Part shown: one piece after another, positions 16,835 to 25,252 of the stretch
Layout of the letters: each line of letters opens with the position of its first letter
Position numbering within the stretch: position 1 is the stretch's first letter
NCBI GenBank assembly: GCA_023415205.1
Contig: JAEZLR010000034.1
Span: 17,210-81,209 of the forward strand
Source: Bacillota bacterium
GTDB lineage: Bacteria > Bacillota > Clostridia > DSM-8532
DNA length: 64,000 bases
Direction of reading: 5' to 3'
Notes under the pieces: model-generated
Told to the model about the DNA's origin: nothing
Database searches by the model: none
The model's input: the letters and a program-made list of their open reading frames with translations, nothing else
Translations under genes and position numbers: made by a program

Positions 16835-17923
16835 TTAACAGGAGGTTTCTTTGTTTTTTATCAACCAGTGTAGAACCTGATAGCCTCTTTCAGAGCAGCC
16901 TACACGGCCGCCGCCGGCGCAGGCGCAGGCACAGGCACAACTGCGGCCACCGCCGCCACTGCTGCGACCACTGCTGCGACCGCTGCTTCCACCACTGCTG
17001 CGACCGCCACCAAAGCCGCCACCGCCGAAGCCACGGGGTGGCCTACCGCCAAAGCCACCAGGAGGAGGTGGAGGAGGGCCCCAGAAAGAGCGATGGCGGG
17101 GTGGAGGGGGGCCCCAATAGCCGCCACCATATCGCCCTGCCCTATAGCGGTTTCTTCTACCCCCTAAGAGCGAAGCGATAAATATTAGCACGAAAATGAA
17201 AAGAATTATTCGTCCGAAACTAAATGATGAGCTTGTGCGAGGGTTATCGTTATAGTTGGGGGCATAGTCCTCGTTATAGTTGTTGGGCTGATCTTGGTAG
17301 GCGTTATCCTCTGAAAAGCCGGAAGAACGACTGTTCAAAACAGATATTTTCTCAGCTTTTTCATTGGCCTCAAGGTTTTTTGTTATCCAAATGGCCTTGG
17401 AATCCGACCATTTGTCGGGAGTGGGCATCACCACCACATTATTGAGGCCATCGGTTTCAACAATGACTTGGAGCTCCTTGATAATGGCGAAATCAAACCA
17501 ACCGGGAACGAATTGGAAGGAGACATCGTTCTGTCCGGACTTATTGTACATGGAGCCCTGCTTGACGGTGAATTCCAGGGTAAAGCGATCCCCTGCTTTG
17601 GGAAGCTTTTTAAAGTCTAAATGGACAAATGCACCGTTCTGCGTTGTCCCATAGGCATCCTCAATCAAGGTGTCAGGGGAATAATCCAATAGGGTAAAGT
17701 CGGTGTTGGCCACTCCCACCTCAAGGTATTGGATGTCTTCAGGAAAGTCGGTGGCAGCTTCATAATCCAAGGAGTAGTGTATATTGAGATAGCCGTCATC
17801 CTGGGGAGTGATGGTGACGACCATTTCATGGATGATGTCGGGAGGCACTCCAAAAGCCAGGTATCCGCTGGAACAGAGCAAGCAGATCATCAGGATCAGG
17901 ACAAGCATTCTTTTCATTTTCAT
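16835..17923 (-). CDS. Membrane protein with Gly-rich, Cys-Ala-repeat C-terminal tail; probable radical SAM target
   Basis: 362 residues. A signal peptide (about 1-25) is followed by an extracytoplasmic beta-rich domain (about 30-200; VTITPQDDGYLNIHYSLDY), a low-complexity Asn/Tyr/Asp stretch, one membrane helix (about 238-254, GRIILFIFVLIFIASLLGG) and a basic RRNRYR flank. The tail rich in Gly, Pro and Ser ends in SCACACACAGGGRVGCS (about 328-344) and a final Cys362. By the positive-inside rule the tail is cytoplasmic, where a radical SAM enzyme could act. The ATG at 17923 follows a perfect AAAGGAGGTCC and starts 2 bp after the end of the radical SAM gene, so the two are coupled. The tail resembles Gly-rich tails of DUF2207/TPM-like membrane proteins, but the family is not recognised. 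Modification is inference. Confidence 0.8.
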   Translation of the reverse strand: MKMKRMLVLILMICLLCSSGYLAFGVPPDIIHEMVVTITPQDDGYLNIHYSLDYEAATDFPEDIQYLEVGVANTDFTLLDYSPDTLIEDAYGTTQNGAFVHLDFKKLPKAGDRFTLEFTVKQGSMYNKSGQNDVSFQFVPGWFDFAIIKELQVIVETDGLNNVVVMPTPDKWSDSKAIWITKNLEANEKAEKISVLNSRSSGFSEDNAYQDQPNNYNEDYAPNYNDNPRTSSSFSFGRIILFIFVLIFIASLLGGRRNRYRAGRYGGGYWGPPPPRHRSFWGPPPPPPGGFGGRPPRGFGGGGFGGGRSSGGSSGRSSGRSSGGGGRSCACACACAGGGRVGCSERGYQVLHWLIKNKETSC

Positions 17924-17925
17924 GA

Positions 17926-19308
17926 TCAATGGACCTCCTTTAAAGCACATTGGGGTTTACCTGCCGATTGGTTGCGAATTGTGACACAGTCATTGCTATT
18001 CCAGATGTCCTTCCAGGGAGTCGTTCTCATATCTCCTAAGGTCAGGCCATTCAACCAGCTTTGGCAGGGTACAACCTGCCCGTTGGGGGCAATAGCCATG
18101 TTGGACAGACACGCTCCGCATTCAGGAGCACTGGGAAGGCCCATTTGGAGGATTTCTTGGGAATCCATCCAACCCGGCGAGGTAAAGGAAATTTCCATGG
18201 ATAGTTCCTTGCATAGGCTCACGGCTTCTTTGAGAATGTTTTTTAAAGCTTCCGGGGTCAATGCCTTTCCTGTTGCAATCTGTTCCTGGGCTCCACCCGT
18301 TGGAATAAGGCTTGAGCAGCCTACGCAATGGATGCCCAAGGAATGGGCAAAACGCAGGGTGGAGGCATAATCACTATTTCTCTCTACCAGGGGGGTGTTA
18401 ATGCTGACGCTAAGGCCAGCCTGCAAGGCGTTTTTAATACCGGTCACCGTTTTTTCCCAAGCCCCGGGTCTTCCCACAAGGTCATCATGGATGGCTGGAT
18501 CACTGGAATAGAGAGTGATTTGAATTCCATCAAGACTGGCATTATGTAAGGCCGCTGCCATCTCCGGAGTCAGAAGGAAAGCGTTGGTATTCAGTCTTGT
18601 TACAAACCAGGAGGCATATTGGACAAGCTCAACAATATCGGGTCTAGTCAGGGGTTCTCCCCCTGTAAAGGTAAGCATTGGAATTCTTTCCTCCCGACAA
18701 CGATCAATGATCTTTTTCCAATCCTCGGTGGGTAACGGGTGATCTATATCCATCAATTCATGATCGTCAGCATAGCAGCATGAGCATTCCAAAGGGCAGA
18801 TTCTCTTATTATTGACTGACATAGGAGCGACAATCAGATCCATGCGGTGAGGAGCTGTCATGAGCTTACGATACTTTTCAATACTGACACCCTTCATGGT
18901 ATCCTCGGGAATTTCCTTTCCCGTCGCAATATTTACCGCCAGGGTGATGATCTCATCTAAATCCTCAAGAATTAACGCGGCTTTTGCCGAAGGATAGAAA
19001 TAATGGACCTTTTTTGCCACAGCAGCCTCTACCTGTTCAATCTCTTCAGGGCTTATTTCGTGCTTGTCCTTGCAACACTGCTGCAGGCTTTCAAAGAACT
19101 CTCTCAGGATGGTTGCCCATGAAGGGCCTACAGGCAGAAAATACGTTCCGTTGATGACAAGAAGGCTGGGGGGATCATTAAAAAGAGAAGGTTTTGGAGG
19201 AATCAAGTGTAATCTGGCAACACCGGGCCCATTAGGGTCAAGGGTAACGTGAGAAACACCCTCCCGCCAAGCTTTCTTTTTTCTTTCCAGGCTTTTAAAT
19301 AAAATCAT
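17926..19308 (-). CDS. Radical SAM/SPASM protein, probable peptide-modifying enzyme
   Basis: 460 residues. The radical SAM cluster motif CPLECSCC gives Cys171-x3-Cys175-x2-Cys178, followed by TFTGGEP (about 214) for SAM binding. A C-terminal SPASM-like region has cysteines at about 397, 400, 415, 441 and 454 (CGACLSNMAIAPNGQVVPC and onward), expected to hold auxiliary [4Fe-4S] clusters as in enzymes that modify ribosomal peptides or proteins. An N-terminal extension of about 150 residues contains LVINGTYFLPVGPSWATILR, which might bind substrate; it is not assigned. GAGGAGGGG precedes the ATG, and a strong minus-strand promoter lies at 19341-19369. The next gene downstream, coupled within 3 bp, encodes the Cys-Ala-tailed membrane protein, its likely target. 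Confidence 0.88.
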   Translation of the reverse strand: MILFKSLERKKKAWREGVSHVTLDPNGPGVARLHLIPPKPSLFNDPPSLLVINGTYFLPVGPSWATILREFFESLQQCCKDKHEISPEEIEQVEAAVAKKVHYFYPSAKAALILEDLDEIITLAVNIATGKEIPEDTMKGVSIEKYRKLMTAPHRMDLIVAPMSVNNKRICPLECSCCYADDHELMDIDHPLPTEDWKKIIDRCREERIPMLTFTGGEPLTRPDIVELVQYASWFVTRLNTNAFLLTPEMAAALHNASLDGIQITLYSSDPAIHDDLVGRPGAWEKTVTGIKNALQAGLSVSINTPLVERNSDYASTLRFAHSLGIHCVGCSSLIPTGGAQEQIATGKALTPEALKNILKEAVSLCKELSMEISFTSPGWMDSQEILQMGLPSAPECGACLSNMAIAPNGQVVPCQSWLNGLTLGDMRTTPWKDIWNSNDCVTIRNQSAGKPQCALKEVH

Positions 19309-19340
19309 CGTTTATTTCCCCTCCTCAAATATTTAGTTCT

Positions 19341-19369
19341 ATTATACTGGAAGAATTCAAAAGTCTCAA
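19341..19369 (-). promoter_or_regulatory. Promoter of the radical SAM operon
   Basis: On the minus strand TTGAGA (19369-19364), exactly 17 bp, TATAAT (19346-19341). It is a near-consensus sigma-A promoter 33 bp before the start codon and the only evident start site for the two-gene operon. Confidence 0.7.
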
Positions 19370-19436
19370 ATTTAATTACCCCAATATTCCAAAATTAGAA
19401 AAAACAATGAGATAATAGGCAACTCAAAACAAGGTG

Positions 19437-19465
19437 TTGTAACCATTTGGTATTTTGTGTAGAAT
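19437..19465 (+). promoter_or_regulatory. Promoter of the TIR gene
   Basis: TTGTAA (19437-19442), 17 bp spacer ending in TG-rich text, TAGAAT (19460-19465), 32 bp before the GTG start. It is divergent from the radical SAM promoter, about 70 bp away. Confidence 0.6.
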
Positions 19466-19497
19466 AAAGAGGCTATTTTATTCTGGAGGAATGAATT

Positions 19498-21261
19498 GTG
19501 GCCCATGATGTTTTCATCTCCTATTCATCACATGATAAAAGTATAGCTGACGCCATCTGCTCCAACCTTGAAAATTCTAGGATCAGGTGCTGGATTGCGC
19601 CAAGGGATGTGATTCCCGGAAAAGAATGGGGAGAGGCTATTGTAGATGCCATCAGTGAAAGCAAGGTCATGGTGCTGATCTTCTCATCGGCATCCAATAA
19701 TTCACAGCAGGTGTTAAGAGAAGTGGAGCGAGCCGTCAACAAAAATGTCGTCATCGTTCCCTTCCGTATAGAGCCGGTTGTTCCCACCAAATCCATGGAA
19801 TACTTTCTTTACTCCACCCATTGGCTCGATGCCCTGACCCCTGATGTGGAAAAGTATATTGATGTCCTGGTGGATACCGTAGGGAAGTTCATGGATAGGG
19901 AAATCAAGACTGAGACAACCTCTAAGCCCTTTATGGCCATTCCTTCCCAAAAGCCAAAGAAAAAGCTTAAAATGGCTCTGTTCATCCTTTTGGGGATTAT
20001 TCTTGCCTGCTTTAGCATCTATGGCATGGCCACCGTTTTTACAAGATCCCAACAGACAGCGGGTATCCAGACCGTCCCTCCTTCAAATTCATCCAGCCCA
20101 TTGATAGAAGAGGATAAAACCCCCGGGAACGAAGCCATACCCTCTACAACATCCTCTCCCGAACCATCAGGCGCTCCGGAAGCCGGAACTTCTCCCGAGG
20201 CTGTCGAACAGCCGGGAGGCGAAGGTGAGGGTAATGTCCCTGTTAATCCCGGGACCTCTGGAAATGAAACCCATCAACCCCCTTCAGAAGAAAGTCAGTC
20301 CTCAGGCAAACAAATCGGGACCGAAGCCCAGTCGCCTGCACCTGATGAGGCGAAAACCAAGCTCAAGGTAGGGCAAATCCTGCGCTTTGGAAATTATTTT
20401 GGTCAGCCTGTTGATTGGGCCGTAATTCATGTGGATAAAGAAGGCAAGCCTTTACTGCTAACCACCCACATTCTTACCCTAAAACCCTTTGATGCCTCTG
20501 AAAGTGGAACCTATAACAAGACCGGGGACATGGTTTTTGACAACAAAAAGCCTCGGACCGAGGCGTATACCAGCTATTCATCCGAGGATATGATAGCCAT
20601 GAAAGGAAGCAACTCCTGGGCAGAATCCAACCTCAGGCAGTGGCTTAATTCAGATCAAAAGAAGGTAAGCTATTCCACCCAGCCCCCGTCGGTCTCCGCC
20701 GTTTGGGGCGGCTATAACGCCTACGACAAAGAGATGGGCTTCCTCTATAATTTTACAGAGGAGGAGAAAGCCCTTATTAAAAAGGTGCAGAATAAGTCGG
20801 TGGTTTCCATGATGGAAAAGGACAAGGCGACTGGAGGCAGTGCCCTTTACAATTTCTCAAGGGCTTCTCTACAGGATGCTTGGCATAACACGGATCAGGC
20901 CTATTATACCTATGTGGAGGACAAGGTTTTCCTCTTGTCGGTGGAAGAGGCCTTAAGCTATATCTATGACAAGGGTCAATTGCTCAAGGTCTTTCTTACC
21001 GAGGAGGCCAAGGAGCGGGATGAGTCCTACTGGTATAAGGATTTAAAGCATGAGGCCGGAGGCGCTTTCATGTGGTGGCTTCGCACCCCCAATGCCAATA
21101 CGCCCTGTGAGGTTTGTATTGTGGCTACTACGGGAGATATTATCTATAGCGATTACGCCGTCCTTTCGGGAGTGGGTGTCAGACCCGCCTGTTATCTTAC
21201 AAGCTCAGAACTGAATGTCACAGGTTCAGGAACAGCCGAAGACCCCTATATCCTCAAATAA
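19498..21261 (+). CDS. Membrane-anchored TIR-domain protein with extracytoplasmic C-terminal domain
   Basis: 587 residues. The N-terminal TIR domain (about 1-130) opens with HDVFISYSSHDKSIADAIC and has CWIAPRDVIPGKEW and the QVLREVERAV helix, with Glu75 in the position of the catalytic glutamate of NAD-cleaving TIRs. One membrane helix follows (about 159-181, preceded by KPKKKLK), then a Ser/Pro/Glu/Gly-rich spacer (about 190-280). The C-terminal domain (about 285-587; ILRFGNYFGQPVDWAVI, SNSWAESNLRQWLN, GVRPACYL) resembles DUF6273-type domains. Topology puts TIR inside and the C-terminal domain outside, suggesting signal transfer across the membrane. GTG start 7 bp after CTGGAGGA. No known defence partners are adjacent, so a defence role is only a possibility. 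Confidence 0.86.
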   Translation: MAHDVFISYSSHDKSIADAICSNLENSRIRCWIAPRDVIPGKEWGEAIVDAISESKVMVLIFSSASNNSQQVLREVERAVNKNVVIVPFRIEPVVPTKSMEYFLYSTHWLDALTPDVEKYIDVLVDTVGKFMDREIKTETTSKPFMAIPSQKPKKKLKMALFILLGIILACFSIYGMATVFTRSQQTAGIQTVPPSNSSSPLIEEDKTPGNEAIPSTTSSPEPSGAPEAGTSPEAVEQPGGEGEGNVPVNPGTSGNETHQPPSEESQSSGKQIGTEAQSPAPDEAKTKLKVGQILRFGNYFGQPVDWAVIHVDKEGKPLLLTTHILTLKPFDASESGTYNKTGDMVFDNKKPRTEAYTSYSSEDMIAMKGSNSWAESNLRQWLNSDQKKVSYSTQPPSVSAVWGGYNAYDKEMGFLYNFTEEEKALIKKVQNKSVVSMMEKDKATGGSALYNFSRASLQDAWHNTDQAYYTYVEDKVFLLSVEEALSYIYDKGQLLKVFLTEEAKERDESYWYKDLKHEAGGAFMWWLRTPNANTPCEVCIVATTGDIIYSDYAVLSGVGVRPACYLTSSELNVTGSGTAEDPYILK

Positions 21262-21321
21262 TGGAAAGAGGCATATCATAAAACTAACTTTTGTGACAGC
21301 CCCTTTTACTTAAGTCGAACC

Positions 21322-22548
21322 TTAGTATCTGTTATCATAAATTCGGGTAGATTTTTTCTCGCTTCTGGGAAGATCGCCGATATTAACCACCTTCGGCACA
21401 ATGGTGACACCGATACGGGTCTTGAAGAGTGTTGCCAAAGCATGCTCCACGTCTTTCTTGTCGCTGTTGGGAACAGCCTCAACAAACACCGTCATGATAT
21501 CCTTTCCGTTCAGATGATCAATCATTACCTGGTATTCGCTGCTGGCACCTTCCACGTCCTTTAGCAGGGAATCAATCTGTCCGGGATAGATATTGACCCC
21601 CTTGATCTTAACCATGTCATCGGTGCGTCCAATAATCGTGTCTATTCTGGGGTACTTTCTTCCACAGGAGCATTCCCCCGGTAAAAACCGAGTCAGGTCA
21701 TGGGTACGATAGCGGATAAGGGGCGCCCCCTCCTTTCGGAAGGTCGTGATGACCAGTTCGCCGATTTCTCCCTCGGGCAGCACCTCGCCGGTGTGGGGAT
21801 TGATGATTTCAAAGTACAGGTAATCATCCCAGTAGTGCATTCCACATTCGTAATCACAGCTCATGGCAATGCCGGGGCCGTAGATTTCGGTCAAGCCGTA
21901 GATGTCATATAACTGAACACCCAGTTCATGGGCAATGCGCCTACGCATTTTTTCGCCCCAGCGCTCGGAACCGATAACCCCTTTTTTCAAATGTATTTTT
22001 TCCCTGATTCCCAGCCTGGCTATTTCCTCGGCCAGAAGAAGGGCATAGGAGGAGGTGGCGCAAAGAACAGTGCTTTTCATATCCATCATCATTTTAAGCT
22101 GTTTTTCTGTATTTCCGGGACCCATGGGGATGACCATGGCCCCTAAGAGCTCTGCACCGGTCTGAAAGCCGATGCCCGCGGTCCAGAGCCCGTAGCCGGG
22201 GGTGATATGTATACGATCCATGGGAGTGATCCCCGCTGTCTCATAACAGCGCTTGAACATATGGGCCCAATCGTCCACATCCCTTCGGGTATAGGGGATG
22301 ATGATGGGAGTGCCTGTGGTTCCCGATGAGGAATGAATGCGAACAATCTCACTTTCGGGGGCGGCCATGAGTCCCAGGGGGTAAGCCTCCCTTAAGTCCT
22401 CCTTGTTGGTAAAGGGAAGGGTCTCAAAATCCCCTTTGGTTTGAATATCTGCAATTGAGATACCCTGAAATTTTCTACTGTAAAAACCCTCTTGGCGAGT
22501 CAGGGCACATAGCTGACCCTTAATGGCCTTAAATTGAATCTCGTTCAT
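21322..22548 (-). CDS. Phenylacetate-CoA ligase-like AMP-forming enzyme
   Basis: 408 residues of the PaaK branch of the adenylate-forming family, which joins aryl acids to CoA with ATP. Seen are the phosphate-binding loop SSSGTTGTPIIIPYT (about residue 78), YGLTEIYGPG (about 220), the YRTHDLTRFL hinge region and the C-terminal IGRTDDMVKIKGVNIYP (about 315). Length matches the usual 430 or so. A GTG at 22599 in frame is possible, but the ATG at 22548 after GAGGAGACGAGAAGAG is better. It lies 59 bp downstream of iorB. In that operon it would interconvert arylacetates and the arylacetyl-CoA made by Ior, which run backwards could yield ATP; the direction is inferred. Confidence 0.88.
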   Translation of the reverse strand: MNEIQFKAIKGQLCALTRQEGFYSRKFQGISIADIQTKGDFETLPFTNKEDLREAYPLGLMAAPESEIVRIHSSSGTTGTPIIIPYTRRDVDDWAHMFKRCYETAGITPMDRIHITPGYGLWTAGIGFQTGAELLGAMVIPMGPGNTEKQLKMMMDMKSTVLCATSSYALLLAEEIARLGIREKIHLKKGVIGSERWGEKMRRRIAHELGVQLYDIYGLTEIYGPGIAMSCDYECGMHYWDDYLYFEIINPHTGEVLPEGEIGELVITTFRKEGAPLIRYRTHDLTRFLPGECSCGRKYPRIDTIIGRTDDMVKIKGVNIYPGQIDSLLKDVEGASSEYQVMIDHLNGKDIMTVFVEAVPNSDKKDVEHALATLFKTRIGVTIVPKVVNIGDLPRSEKKSTRIYDNRY

Positions 22549-22607
22549 ACTCTTCTCGTCTCCTCTGATCTTGTATAAAGGCTTTCCCAGGGAAAGCACG
22601 ACCTATC

Positions 22608-23201
22608 TTAACGGATTTTATTCCTGGCAGCCTCAGCTCCCAGGTGCAGCGCCTTAATATTCATGGCTTTTATTTTTTCAGGAAGGACATGATTCAGGGC
22701 GCGTTCCATATCCCCAACGGTGAAATCCAATACACCAAGCGCGGCCACTGCTCCAAGGAGAGCCACATTGACCACCTTTTCGGTACCACAAAGCTGAGCA
22801 ATGCCCCCCGTATCCAGCAGGGTGAGTTGCTTTACCCTATTCCTTAAGAAGGACAAAATTTCCTGGCTGTTATATTCCGCTCCCGATAATGAGGTGGTGA
22901 AGGGGATGATGCTCTTCTGACTTACCACCATATAACCGTCGGGCTTAAGATAGGGGAGGGCCCTAACAGCCTCAGCCATCTCAAAGGCTATGATCATGTC
23001 GGCGGTGCCTAATGGGATGAGGGGCGAGTGTATTTCTTTGCCCACACGGACATGACTTAAAACGCTGCCTCCCCGCTGAGCCATTCCAATGGTCTCTGCC
23101 GTACGCACCTTGAGCCCCTTGTCCATAGCCGTCTGAGCGATGAGCTTTGCGGCCAGAATGGTACCCTGTCCACCGACACCCGTTAAAATACAGCTTTTCA
23201 T
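22608..23201 (-). CDS. iorB: Indolepyruvate:ferredoxin oxidoreductase, beta subunit
   Basis: 197 residues, the gamma-type/beta subunit that completes the heterodimeric 2-oxoacid:ferredoxin oxidoreductase. It starts with SCILTGVGGQGTILAAKLIAQ and has AETIGMAQRGGSVLSHVR, both diagnostic of IorB. Cytoplasmic, partner of IorA. AGGAGGTG lies before the ATG, and the ATG overlaps the TGA of iorA (ATGA), indicating translational coupling and 1:1 synthesis. Confidence 0.95.
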   Translation of the reverse strand: MKSCILTGVGGQGTILAAKLIAQTAMDKGLKVRTAETIGMAQRGGSVLSHVRVGKEIHSPLIPLGTADMIIAFEMAEAVRALPYLKPDGYMVVSQKSIIPFTTSLSGAEYNSQEILSFLRNRVKQLTLLDTGGIAQLCGTEKVVNVALLGAVAALGVLDFTVGDMERALNHVLPEKIKAMNIKALHLGAEAARNKIR

Positions 23202-24991
23202 AGCTTGGCACCTCCTATGGCGTCAAATGGGCAAACCTGGGCACAGATGGAGCAGCCATAGCACATATAGGCGTCAATCACCGCTTTGCCATTATCCATG
23301 GACATGGCTGGACAACCTAATTCTCTGATACAGCGCCGACAGCCTCTACACGATTCTTGATTTACGGTAAAGGAGGGCGCCGGCTTTGCCACCTGGATAC
23401 AGGGTGCTTCAAAAATAATGGCTGAAACGCCTTTAGTGCCTGTAGCTTTAACTACAGCCCTCTTTGCCTCTTCTAGGTTGAAGGGGTTAACCCTCTCGAT
23501 GGACTTTACACCCAAGGCAGTCAGGACCTGAGTCATGCTGATTTTCTCTGAGATAGTTCCCATCATGGTTTTTCCGGTCCCGGGATGGGGTTGGTTACCG
23601 GTCATGGCTGTTGTGGCGTTATCCAGAACCACCAACACAAAATCAGTCTCATTGTAAATGGCATTGACGACACCGGGGATACCCGTATGGAAGAAGGTGG
23701 AGTCCCCGATAAAGGCGAAATGAACTCCATCGGGCTCAGTTCTATGAAGCCCTTGGGCCATGGTCACTCCGGCACCCATACACAAACAGGTGTCCACCAT
23801 TTCAAGGGGTTTGGCGTTTCCTAGGGTGTAACAGCCGATGTCTCCAGAAAAGACGGCTTTTCGTCCCTTCATAGCCTGCTTGACAGCATAAAAGGAGGCA
23901 CGGTGGGGACAGCCTGCGCAAAGAACGGGAGGGCGGACAGGCAAAGGAACAGACACGTCCTGGGTTTGGGATGGGGTTTGGGGAAGGCCCAAAAAATGCT
24001 GGATCATGGCCCCTACCGATTCTACGGTGTTTTCTCCGGCAAAGGGCGAATCACCGGTGAGCTTCCCTCTGATTCTTACAGGCAGATGATATTTACCACA
24101 GATCACTAGAAGCTCTTTTTCTATATAAGGAGAAAGCTCTTCAATCACAAGAACCTCCTCCAGGTCTTCAAGGAAATCAAGGGCCAACTTTTCCGGGAAC
24201 GGATGGGGCGTTCCGATTTTCATGAGCTTTACTGGAGGGTCCATAAAAGACAGGGCTTCACGGGTATAGGCATCATTGATGCCGTGAGTCACGATGCCCT
24301 TTTTTCCGCTACCGGATAGGGAATTAAACGGGGAGGCAGAGAATTCCTCGCTAAGCTGAAGGTTGCGCTCTTCTATCTTTATATGGTTCTGATGGGACAG
24401 ACGGGGGAAGATCACCCATTTAGGATCCTTTTGAAAGCCTTCAGAAGCGATGCTCTTGCGATAATCGTCCAGAAGAATGTCAGCACTTGCATGACATACT
24501 CGGGTGGTAGGGCGCAAAATAACAGGTGTAGAATATTTCTCGGATAGCTCAAAAGCCTCCTGTATCATGATAAAGGCCTCTTCCGGGGAAGAGGGATCCA
24601 AAACAGGCAACCTGGAAAATACACCGAATTGTCGTGTATCCTGCTCGGTCTGTGAGGAAATAGGACCCGGATCATCAGCCACAACCACCACCATACCGCC
24701 TTTGACTCCTATGTATGCCAGACTCATGATGGGGTCGGAGGCTACATTTAATCCCACCTGCTTCATGGTGACCAAGGTTCGGGTGCCAGTAAAGGCAGCC
24801 CCCGAAGCCACTTCCAAAGCGGACTTTTCGTTGACTGACCACTCCACATAGATGTCTCCGGGATTGTATTTTGCCACGGTTTCTAATATTTCTGTGGAGG
24901 GTGTTCCGGGATAGCCCGTAACAACACCTACACCTGCGCGAATGGCCCCCAGGGCAATCGCCTGATTCCCTAATAATAATTCTTTAGCCAC
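23198..24991 (-). CDS. iorA: Indolepyruvate:ferredoxin oxidoreductase, alpha subunit
   Basis: 597 residues. It oxidatively decarboxylates aryl pyruvates (from Trp, Phe, Tyr) to aryl-acetyl-CoA, reducing ferredoxin. The N-terminal pyrimidine-binding domain shows GVGVVTGYPGTPSTEI. The thiamine diphosphate domain has CAGCPHRASFYA (about 355) and GDIGCYTLG with the downstream FIGDSTFFHTG. The C-terminus carries two [4Fe-4S] motifs, CRGCRRCIRELGC and CYGCSICAQVCP, as in the family. GTG start after AAGAGGG. First gene of iorA-iorB-ligase. The reduced ferredoxin could serve hydrogenase, in line with hydF in this window. Confidence 0.95.
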   Translation of the reverse strand: MAKELLLGNQAIALGAIRAGVGVVTGYPGTPSTEILETVAKYNPGDIYVEWSVNEKSALEVASGAAFTGTRTLVTMKQVGLNVASDPIMSLAYIGVKGGMVVVVADDPGPISSQTEQDTRQFGVFSRLPVLDPSSPEEAFIMIQEAFELSEKYSTPVILRPTTRVCHASADILLDDYRKSIASEGFQKDPKWVIFPRLSHQNHIKIEERNLQLSEEFSASPFNSLSGSGKKGIVTHGINDAYTREALSFMDPPVKLMKIGTPHPFPEKLALDFLEDLEEVLVIEELSPYIEKELLVICGKYHLPVRIRGKLTGDSPFAGENTVESVGAMIQHFLGLPQTPSQTQDVSVPLPVRPPVLCAGCPHRASFYAVKQAMKGRKAVFSGDIGCYTLGNAKPLEMVDTCLCMGAGVTMAQGLHRTEPDGVHFAFIGDSTFFHTGIPGVVNAIYNETDFVLVVLDNATTAMTGNQPHPGTGKTMMGTISEKISMTQVLTALGVKSIERVNPFNLEEAKRAVVKATGTKGVSAIIFEAPCIQVAKPAPSFTVNQESCRGCRRCIRELGCPAMSMDNGKAVIDAYMCYGCSICAQVCPFDAIGGAKL

Positions 24992-25252
24992 TATTAATAA
25001 CCCTCTTGTCCAGAATTTTTATCTTATATTTAAATATACATCAATTTTCTCTAGTTTTAAACCGAATTCCCTAAATGTTTCATGGAAAGAGTAGGGGGAG
25101 AGGCCTTGGGCCTTAAGCGAAACCATAGTGAATTTGACAAGATTCTACCCATACGCCTTTTATTCGCCCTCAAGGAGTATGGTGTTTTTTGGGAGCGTGT
25201 ACTATACTCAAGGGTGTCCGGACAAATCATTCTCTTATCTAGGAGGTATTCT

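Noticed and set aside
16900..17130. Ala/Val-rich frame resembling a hydrophobic protein
   Set aside because: It is a frame-shifted reading of the Gly/Ser/Cys tail of the membrane protein; its composition is a by-product of GGC/GCT repeats.
19498..21261. Calling the TIR gene part of a defence island
   Set aside because: Neighbours are a radical SAM operon and ior genes; no nuclease, STING, SIR2, Argonaute, cyclase or CRISPR component is near.
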